Assembly (NCBI GenBank): GCA_035512575.1
Contig: DATKDT010000078.1
Coordinates: 1 to 64,000, forward strand
Reading direction: 5' to 3'
DNA from: JALYRV01 sp035512575
GTDB taxonomy: Bacteria; Acidobacteriota; Vicinamibacteria; Vicinamibacterales; SCN-69-37
DNA: 64,000 nt
Shown: positions 58,319 to 64,000 of the stretch, one piece after another
How the letters are laid out: the number at the start of each line of letters is the position of its first letter
Position numbering within the stretch: the stretch's first letter is position 1
Translations under genes and position numbers: made by a program
The notes under the pieces: model-generated
Database searches by the model: none
What the model was told of the DNA's origin: nothing
The model's input: the letters and a program-made list of their open reading frames with translations, nothing else

Positions 58319-59668
58319 TCATTGAGGGGCCGGTCCGCGGCGGTTCCGGCTGCCGCCGCGCCGGCGCCTGCGGCGCCTGCGGCGGTCGGTCGAGGGCGGG
58401 CCGCCCGGGCCGCCGCCCGGTTCGTGCTCGTGCGGAGCCGCGCTCCCGTGCTCGGCCTTCTGCTCCTTCCAGACCTCGATCAGATCGGGGTCCGTGCCGA
58501 AGATTTCCAGCCAGGTCAGGGTCTCGTCGAATGCGGGGCGATGCACGATGCTGCGCTGCTGGCGCACGGAGAGCGCCTGTTCGTGGAGGCGCGGCACGAG
58601 CATGGTGATGTGCCGGAAGCCGTCGACGTCGCGCCGCGCGAGCGGCAGCATGCCGATCGACACGCGCTCGGACAGCGGCTCGCGGATGCGCTTGCCCGGC
58701 GGCGCCGGACGCGCGGGCCTCGGCGGCGGCGCCTCGGCCGGAAGGAGCCCGAGCGGGCCGACGAGCGCGCCGACCAGAATCGGATTCGTGAGCGACGCCG
58801 GGATCTCCGGGTGCTGGCGGCGCCAGGCGTCGAGCGAGATCAGGCTTTCGTAGAAGCGCTCGCCGGCGCCCGCCAGCTCCGGCGTGACCAGCTCCAGCAG
58901 GCCGGTTTCGTCGAGCGCGTGAAACGTCTTTGCCGCCGCGCCCGAGCGCAGGATCTTGTAGTACTCCTCGATCATCCGCGCCGGAGACGCATGCCGAATC
59001 AGCTCTCGGTGGCGCTCGATGGCGGCAATCACGTCGGGATCGAGCTGGAAGTCCAGCCGCGAGGCCATCACCACGGCCCGCAGCATCCGCACGGGATCCT
59101 CGACGAAGCGCACGTTGGGATCGCCGATCGAGCGAATCACGCGCCGCGTCAAATCGTCGAGGCCGCCGACGTAGTCGATCACCGAGAACGACGCGATGTC
59201 GTAGAACATGCCGTTGACCGTGAAGTCGCGGCGGAAGGCGTCCTCTTCGGGCGTCCCGAAGCTGTTGTCGCGGTGGATGAACGCGACGTTGTCGGCAATG
59301 GCGCTCGTCTGCTCGGCGGCGGGCGCATCGGGCGTGTCGGCCGGCTCGCCCGGCAGGTCGGCGACCTGGCGCCGGAACGTCGCCACCTCGATGGTCTTCA
59401 GGCCGAACTTCACGTGCGCGAGCCGGAAGCGGCGCCCGATGATCCAGCAGTTGCGGAAAAGCTTCTTGATCTCGTACGGGTGCGCGCTCGTGCCGATGTC
59501 GAAGTCCTTCGGCCGGCGGCCGAGCATCAGGTCGCGCACGCTGCCGCCCACCAGATACGCGACGTAGCCGTGCTCGCGCAGCCGGTAGAGCACCTTGAGC
59601 GCGTCGGGATCGATGTCGCGGCGGGAGATCGTGTGTTCGGAGCGCGGGAGGACGGTCGGCTCCATCAT
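58319..59668 (-). CDS. PcnB-like poly(A) polymerase / CCA tRNA nucleotidyltransferase
   Basis: A 449-residue class II nucleotidyltransferase. YLVGGSVRDLMLGRRPKDFDIGTSAHP carries the two catalytic Asp, and KLFRNCWIIGRRFRLAHVKFG is closer to PcnB than to typical CCA enzymes. The C-terminus is a very basic Arg tract after a Gly/Pro linker, likely RNA-binding. The start is ATG 59668; a minus-strand TATAAT lies at 59681-59686. Confidence 0.88.
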   Translation of the reverse strand: MMEPTVLPRSEHTISRRDIDPDALKVLYRLREHGYVAYLVGGSVRDLMLGRRPKDFDIGTSAHPYEIKKLFRNCWIIGRRFRLAHVKFGLKTIEVATFRRQVADLPGEPADTPDAPAAEQTSAIADNVAFIHRDNSFGTPEEDAFRRDFTVNGMFYDIASFSVIDYVGGLDDLTRRVIRSIGDPNVRFVEDPVRMLRAVVMASRLDFQLDPDVIAAIERHRELIRHASPARMIEEYYKILRSGAAAKTFHALDETGLLELVTPELAGAGERFYESLISLDAWRRQHPEIPASLTNPILVGALVGPLGLLPAEAPPPRPARPAPPGKRIREPLSERVSIGMLPLARRDVDGFRHITMLVPRLHEQALSVRQQRSIVHRPAFDETLTWLEIFGTDPDLIEVWKEQKAEHGSAAPHEHEPGGGPGGPPSTDRRRRRRRRRGGSRNRRGPAPQ

Positions 59669-59680
59669 AGTCGCGGAACG

Positions 59681-59700
59681 ATTATAGCCAGTGCTAGGAT
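59681..59700. promoter_or_regulatory. back-to-back -10 boxes (nucleotidyltransferase / secreted protein)
   Basis: Minus-strand TATAAT at 59681-59686 drives the PcnB-like gene; plus-strand TAGGAT at 59695-59700 drives the secreted protein gene. Their -10 boxes are only 8 bp apart. Confidence 0.45.
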
Positions 59701-59711
59701 GGCCCGTGGGC

Positions 59712-60545
59712 ATGCGGACGATTCCCTGCGTATTTCTGGCGCTCCTCATGGCGGCCGGCACGGCCTTCGCGCAGGAGCCCGATCCGGTTGCGTCGGCGGC
59801 AGCGGCCGCGCGCGTCCACTACAACGCCGGGCGCACCGCCGAGGCGCTCGCGACCGTCCAGCCGTTCGTGACCCGGCCGGGCGAGCCCGCCGCGGCGGCG
59901 CTCGTTGCGGCGCGCGCGCTGCTCGAGCGCTACCGTGTGAGCGCCGACCCGGCCGACCTGTCCGCCGCGCGCGTGCACCTGCGCGCCATCGACGCCGCGG
60001 ATCTCGACGACGCGCAGAAGCGCGAGCTGGTGGTCGGCCTCGCAGAGGCGCTGTATTTCGAGGATGCCTTCGCGCCTGCCGCCGAGCTGTTCGACGCCGC
60101 CCTGGGCCCGGCCGGCGGCGCCGGCTCGCTTGCGGGCGACGCGCGCGAGCGCGCGCTCGACTGGTGGGCCACGTCGCTCGATCGGCACGCGCAGCTGCTG
60201 CCGCTTGCCGAGCGGCGCGTGATCTACCGCCGCATCGCCGATCGCATGGAGAAGGAGAGCGGCGAGTTTCCGACCTCCACTCCGGCGGCGTACTGGCTGG
60301 CGGCCGCCGCGCGCGGGGCCGGCGAGCTCGATCGCGCCTGGGCCGCGGCCATTGCCGCCTGGGTGCGCGCCTCGATGATGCGCGACCGCGGCGCCGCGCT
60401 GCGCGCCGACATCGATCGGCTCGCCCAGCAGGCGCTCATTCCCGAGCGCGCCCGCGCGCTCCGGCTCACGCAGAAGGACACCGACGAGGCCGTCGCCGCG
60501 CTCACCGCCGAGTGGGAATTAATCAAGAAAACCTGGAGCCGATAG
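59712..60545 (+). CDS. secreted helical-repeat (TPR-like) protein
   Basis: A 277-residue exported protein with a signal peptide ending TAFAQ. The rest is almost all alpha-helical Ala-rich segments in pairs (AAAARVHYNAGRTAEALATVQPF), a TPR/SEL1-like appearance, without an enzyme motif. Start ATG 59712 or GTG 59706. Probably a periplasmic scaffold; function unknown. Confidence 0.72.
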   Translation: MRTIPCVFLALLMAAGTAFAQEPDPVASAAAAARVHYNAGRTAEALATVQPFVTRPGEPAAAALVAARALLERYRVSADPADLSAARVHLRAIDAADLDDAQKRELVVGLAEALYFEDAFAPAAELFDAALGPAGGAGSLAGDARERALDWWATSLDRHAQLLPLAERRVIYRRIADRMEKESGEFPTSTPAAYWLAAAARGAGELDRAWAAAIAAWVRASMMRDRGAALRADIDRLAQQALIPERARALRLTQKDTDEAVAALTAEWELIKKTWSR

Positions 60546-60567
60546 CGATCGCGCGATTCCGGCGCGA

Positions 60568-63288
60568 TCAGGACTTCGCGTCCTTCCAGTTGGCGCCGGC
60601 GCCGACATCCACGGTCAGCGGCACGTCCAGCACCGCCGCCCGCTCCATCTGCCCGCGCACCAGCGCCGTGACCTCCTCCGCGGCCGCCTCCGGCACCTCG
60701 AACAGCAGCTCGTCGTGCACGGTGAGAATCATGCGCGCGGGCGTCGGCCGGCCGGCATTCCAGGTTACGAGCGCGGCGTGCGTATCGACCATCGCGCGCT
60801 TCAGAATGTCGGCCGCCATCCCCTGGATCGGAAAGTTCGTCGTCTCGCGCTCGGCCCGCGCGCGGATCTGGCCGTTCGTGCTGTTGAGATCCGGCACGAG
60901 CCGGCGCCGGCCGTCGGGCGTCCGGACGATGCCCGCGCGCCGCGCCTCGTCGAGCGTGCGGTCGATGTAGGCGCGCACGCCGGGAAAGCCCGCGAAGTAC
61001 GCGTCGATGAACGCCTGCGCCTCGTCCTGCGACACGTCGATGTCCTTCGCCAGCGTGTACTTCGTCTTGCCGTAGAGCACGGCGTAGTTGACCATCTTCG
61101 CCGTGGCGCGCAGGTCCTGGCGGTTGCTCTGATCCATGCCGCCGAGCAGCGCCGCCGCCGTGCGATCGTGGATGTCCTCGCCCGCGCGGAACGCGTCGAT
61201 GAGCGCCGCGTCCTGCGCGAGATGCGCGAGCACCCGGAGCTCGATCTGCGAGTAGTCGGCCGAGAGCAGCACGTGCCCGTCCTCGGCGACGAAGGCGCGG
61301 CGGATCTCGCGCCCCGCCGGCGTGCGGATGGGGATGTTCTGCAGATTCGGGTCGCTGCTGCTCAGCCGCCCTGTCGCGGCGACGGCCTGGTTGAAGCAGG
61401 TGTGCACCCGCCCCGTCAGCGGATGAATCAGCTGCGGCAGCGCGTCGATGTACGTGCCTTTCAGCTTCTGGATGACGCGCCACTGCAGGATCAGCCGCAC
61501 GACTTCATGTTCCTCCGCCAGATCCTCGAGCACGTCGGCCGCCGTGGACGTGGCCTTCGTCTTCATCGTCCGGCGCGCCGCCGGCGGCGGCTTCAGTCCA
61601 AGCTTCTCGAAGAGCACCTCGGAGAGCTGCCTGGGGGAATTGATGTTGAACGCGAGGCCCGCCAGGGCGAAGATGCGGCCGCTCAGCTGCGCGAGTTCGG
61701 CGTCGAGCGATCGCGACTGTCCGGCCAGCGCCGAGGCGTCGATCTTGACGCCCGCCCGCTCGATGGCGACGAGCACGGGCACCAGGGGCATCTCGAGATC
61801 GGCATAGAGGCGGTCGAGCGACTCGCGCGCGAGCGCGTCCCTGAGCGGGGCCGCCAGCTGCAGCGGCAGATCCGACCGCTCGCCGGCAAAATCGACGATG
61901 GCGTCCGGCGACACGTCGCTCAGGCGAAGGGCCCGGGCGCCGCGCCCGCAGACGTCTTCCTCGCGCCGCGCCTTGTAGCCGATCTGCTCGAGCGCCAGAT
62001 CCTCCACCAGATGCGACGACCGCGTCGCATCGACCAGATAGCTGGCAATCATGGTGTCGAACGACGACGCCGGCGAGCCGGGCGAGGCCGGGAGCGCCAG
62101 CGTCACGCCGTGGCGCGCGAGCACGATGGCGTCGAACTTCAGATCGTGGCCGACCTTGCCGATCGACGCGTTCTCGAACACCGGCTTCAGCGCGGCGATG
62201 GCCGTGCCGACCGACAGGTCGGTGGCGCCCCCCAGCGTGCCGGGCGCGAACGGCACGTACCGCGCGCGCCGGGGCTCGGTCGAGAACGCGAGGCCCGCGA
62301 TCGCGGCGCGCATCGCGGGCCCGCCGTCGGTCAGCACGCGAAAAGCAAAGGCGGACGACGCCGACAGCTCGCCTGCCAGCGCGTCGAGCGCCTCGCCGGT
62401 CGTCACCAGCGCGTAGTCGCGCGCCACGGTGTCGGCGGTCGGCGCGTATTCGTTGACGAGCGTGCGGAAGCCGAGCTTCGAGAACAGCGCGTACGCGCGC
62501 TCCGGCGACGGGCCGCGGTAGCGCATTGCGCCGGGCTCGAACGCCACGGGCACATCGGTGTGGATCCGCGCCAGCTCGCGACTCTGGCGCGCGCTGTCGG
62601 CATGCGTGATGAGCGACTCGCGCAGCTTCGGTTTCGTGATCTCGGGCGCGCGCGCGAGCAGCGCGTCGAGCGATCCGTACTCGGCAATCAGCTTCGGCGC
62701 GCCCTTCTCGCCGATGCCCGGCACGCCCTTGATGTTGTCGATGGTGTCGCCCATCAGGCCCATCACGTCGACCACGAGCTCCGGTTTCACGCCGAGTTTC
62801 TGCTCGACGGCTTCCGCGTCGAACCAGGTTCCCTCGTCGCGGGGATTGAACACCTTGATCGGCCCGCCGACCAGCTGGAAGAAGTCCTTGTCGCCGGTCA
62901 CGATGGCGACGTCGTAGCCGGCGTCGGCCGCCTTCCGGGCCAGCGTGCCGATGACATCGTCCGCCTCGTACCGTTCGGACGTCAGGATGGGCACGCCCAT
63001 GGCCTCGCACGCTTCGTGGACCCACGGGATCTGCTCGGCGAGATCGGGCGGCATGGGCGAGCGGTTGGCCTTGTAGTCGGCCGCGATGTCGGAGCGGAAC
63101 GTCGGGCCGGCCAGATCGAACGACGCGGCAATGAACTCGGGCTGATGGTCGGCCAGCAGCTTCTTCAGCATCGTCGTGAAGCCGTAGACGGCGTTGGTGG
63201 ATTTGCCGTCGGGACCGGTCAGCTCGCGGATCGCGTGGTACGCGCGATACATCTGGTTGCTGCCGTCGATCAGAAAAAGGCGGGCCAT
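60568..63288 (-). CDS. polA: DNA polymerase I (5' nuclease, inactive proofreading domain, polymerase)
   Basis: A 906-residue enzyme. The 5' nuclease domain (about 1-290) starts MARLFLIDGSNQMYRAYHAIREL and has the Asp clusters (SERYEADDVIGTLAR, VTGDKDFFQL). The 3'-5' exonuclease region (300-490) reads AFRVLTDGG where FDTET should be, so the DxE metal ligands are missing, as in Taq polymerase. The polymerase motifs are intact: DYSQIELRVLAHL, RATAKMVNYAVLYG and VHDELLFE. A TATCTT box lies 6 nt before the ATG. Confidence 0.95.
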   Translation of the reverse strand: MARLFLIDGSNQMYRAYHAIRELTGPDGKSTNAVYGFTTMLKKLLADHQPEFIAASFDLAGPTFRSDIAADYKANRSPMPPDLAEQIPWVHEACEAMGVPILTSERYEADDVIGTLARKAADAGYDVAIVTGDKDFFQLVGGPIKVFNPRDEGTWFDAEAVEQKLGVKPELVVDVMGLMGDTIDNIKGVPGIGEKGAPKLIAEYGSLDALLARAPEITKPKLRESLITHADSARQSRELARIHTDVPVAFEPGAMRYRGPSPERAYALFSKLGFRTLVNEYAPTADTVARDYALVTTGEALDALAGELSASSAFAFRVLTDGGPAMRAAIAGLAFSTEPRRARYVPFAPGTLGGATDLSVGTAIAALKPVFENASIGKVGHDLKFDAIVLARHGVTLALPASPGSPASSFDTMIASYLVDATRSSHLVEDLALEQIGYKARREEDVCGRGARALRLSDVSPDAIVDFAGERSDLPLQLAAPLRDALARESLDRLYADLEMPLVPVLVAIERAGVKIDASALAGQSRSLDAELAQLSGRIFALAGLAFNINSPRQLSEVLFEKLGLKPPPAARRTMKTKATSTAADVLEDLAEEHEVVRLILQWRVIQKLKGTYIDALPQLIHPLTGRVHTCFNQAVAATGRLSSSDPNLQNIPIRTPAGREIRRAFVAEDGHVLLSADYSQIELRVLAHLAQDAALIDAFRAGEDIHDRTAAALLGGMDQSNRQDLRATAKMVNYAVLYGKTKYTLAKDIDVSQDEAQAFIDAYFAGFPGVRAYIDRTLDEARRAGIVRTPDGRRRLVPDLNSTNGQIRARAERETTNFPIQGMAADILKRAMVDTHAALVTWNAGRPTPARMILTVHDELLFEVPEAAAEEVTALVRGQMERAAVLDVPLTVDVGAGANWKDAKS

Positions 63289-63293
63289 CCAGT

Positions 63294-63300
63294 TAAGATA
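63294..63300. promoter_or_regulatory. overlapping divergent -10 boxes for polA and the edge lipoprotein
   Basis: TAAGAT on the plus strand (63294-63299) and TATCTT on the minus strand (63300-63295) overlap by five base pairs; each ends exactly 6 nt before its start codon (63306 plus, 63288 minus). Confidence 0.6.
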
Positions 63301-63305
63301 TCCCG

Positions 63306-64000
63306 ATGGCTCCCCTCCGAACCCGTCTGCTTGCGGCTGCGGCCCTGCTCGTGGCGATTGCGGCCTGCGGCGGCCGGGGGTTCGGCCGGCAGTACGAGTA
63401 CGAGGAACAGCTCTATCTGCGTCCCGACGGCTCCGCCGCGGTGGTGCTCAACGCGTCGGTGCCGGCGCTGATCGCCCTGCGCGGGCTCGCCCTCGATCCC
63501 GGGCCTCGCGCCCGGATCGATCGCGGCGAGGTGCGCGAGATGGTGTCCGAGCCCGGTCTGGAGATCGCGCGGGTGAGCCGGCCATGGCGCCGGAACGGCC
63601 GGCAGTTCATTCAGATCCGCGCCGAAATCGACGACGTCACAAAGCTCGGCGACACGAAACTGTTCAAGTGGTCGACGTACGCCCTGACTGCCCCGCCGGA
63701 GGGCATGCGCGAGTACCGGCAGCTGGTCGGCGCGCCGCCCGGGGCACCGCCGCCCGGGGTTGGCTGGGACGGCAGCGAGCTCGTCGCGTTCAAGCTGCAC
63801 GTGCCGAGCCGCATTCGTTCGCACAACGTGCGTCTGCTCGACACGGACGAACCGGGCGGGCACGAGCGCGGCAACATCCTGACGTGGGAGCAGCGGCTGG
63901 GCGACCGGCTCGCGGGCAAGCCGGTCGACATCCAGGTGTCGATGGAGAGCGGCTCGATTCTGTACCGGACGCTGTGGCTGTTCGGGCTGTCGTTCGGGGC
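63306..64000 (+). CDS. lipoprotein of unknown function, cut by the right edge
   Basis: A partial protein, about 231 residues visible and open to the edge. The lipoprotein signal ends VAIAAC, followed by GGRGFGRQYEYEEQLYLRPDGSAAVVLNASVPAL, a beta-rich domain. The last visible residues (LYRTLWLFGLSFG) are hydrophobic and may begin a C-terminal membrane segment. It is divergent from polA with a shared promoter. Function is not assignable from what is visible. Confidence 0.75.
   Translation, partial: MAPLRTRLLAAAALLVAIAACGGRGFGRQYEYEEQLYLRPDGSAAVVLNASVPALIALRGLALDPGPRARIDRGEVREMVSEPGLEIARVSRPWRRNGRQFIQIRAEIDDVTKLGDTKLFKWSTYALTAPPEGMREYRQLVGAPPGAPPPGVGWDGSELVAFKLHVPSRIRSHNVRLLDTDEPGGHERGNILTWEQRLGDRLAGKPVDIQVSMESGSILYRTLWLFGLSFG

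Overview
The window looks like a chromosomal segment of a high-GC Gram-negative bacterium, most likely an acidobacterium (Vicinamibacteria-like). The inference rests on a PadR regulator overlapping an acidobacterial-type orphan MacB/FtsX permease, an HpnCDE squalene module, TonB-dependent and other outer-membrane proteins, very high GC, and many start codons placed 6-8 nt after a TAnnnT -10 box (leaderless transcripts). I see no rRNA, tRNA, CRISPR array, integrase or insertion sequence. Nearly every base is coding, and operons are packed with ATGA/GTGA stop-start overlaps.

Layout. 1-3295 (minus): a SNF2-type helicase translationally coupled to an Eco57I-like DNA methyltransferase that runs off the left edge, probably part of an anti-phage system. 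3364-4440: queF, an HU-family gene and a small orphan gene. 4455-11214 (minus) is the most unusual part. It holds a sigma-54-type response regulator, a radical SAM/SPASM maturase, two tiny genes (29 and 32 codons) whose peptides share the core PW(L/V)VDVP, a family-5 peptide-binding lipoprotein and a Cache-domain histidine kinase. A good sigma-54 promoter match and a 61-bp dyad lie upstream of the maturase. I read this as an undescribed ribosomally made, post-translationally modified peptide (RiPP) system with its own sensing circuit.

11298-18363 (plus): PadR plus orphan permease, then lipoamide dehydrogenase, a lipoyl E2 acyltransferase and LipB (a lipoate-enzyme operon), and a stand-alone ECF-like sigma factor. 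18384-30165: mixed housekeeping and small-molecule genes, including a degenerate malate-dehydrogenase-like protein, an MFS exporter, a pseudokinase, a threonine-dehydratase-like enzyme, a CDP-alcohol phosphatidyltransferase, an FHA protein, PntA, YgfZ and an overlapping MutT/MutY pair. 30181-35968 (plus): cobalamin adenosyltransferase, HpnC, HpnD, HpnE, ThiI and a class I aldolase in one overlapping operon.

36488-49383: peptide deformylase, a penicillin-acylase-family enzyme, a tandem ThyX-like protein, a thioesterase, a glutaredoxin-like protein, an outer-membrane lipoprotein-sorting/RND/beta-barrel/MBL operon, a sulfurtransferase and an M20 dipeptidase. 49366-64000: a TonB-dependent receptor, a second pseudokinase, DinB, an M23 peptidase, DUF1015-serA-serC, a PcnB-like nucleotidyltransferase, a TPR-like secreted protein, DNA polymerase I without the proofreading motif, and a lipoprotein cut by the right edge.

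The small-scale DNA is also informative: heptamer and octamer tandem repeats between genes, an interspersed palindromic element present twice (once inside an ORF), and a perfect 25-bp inverted repeat inserted in frame in hpnD.
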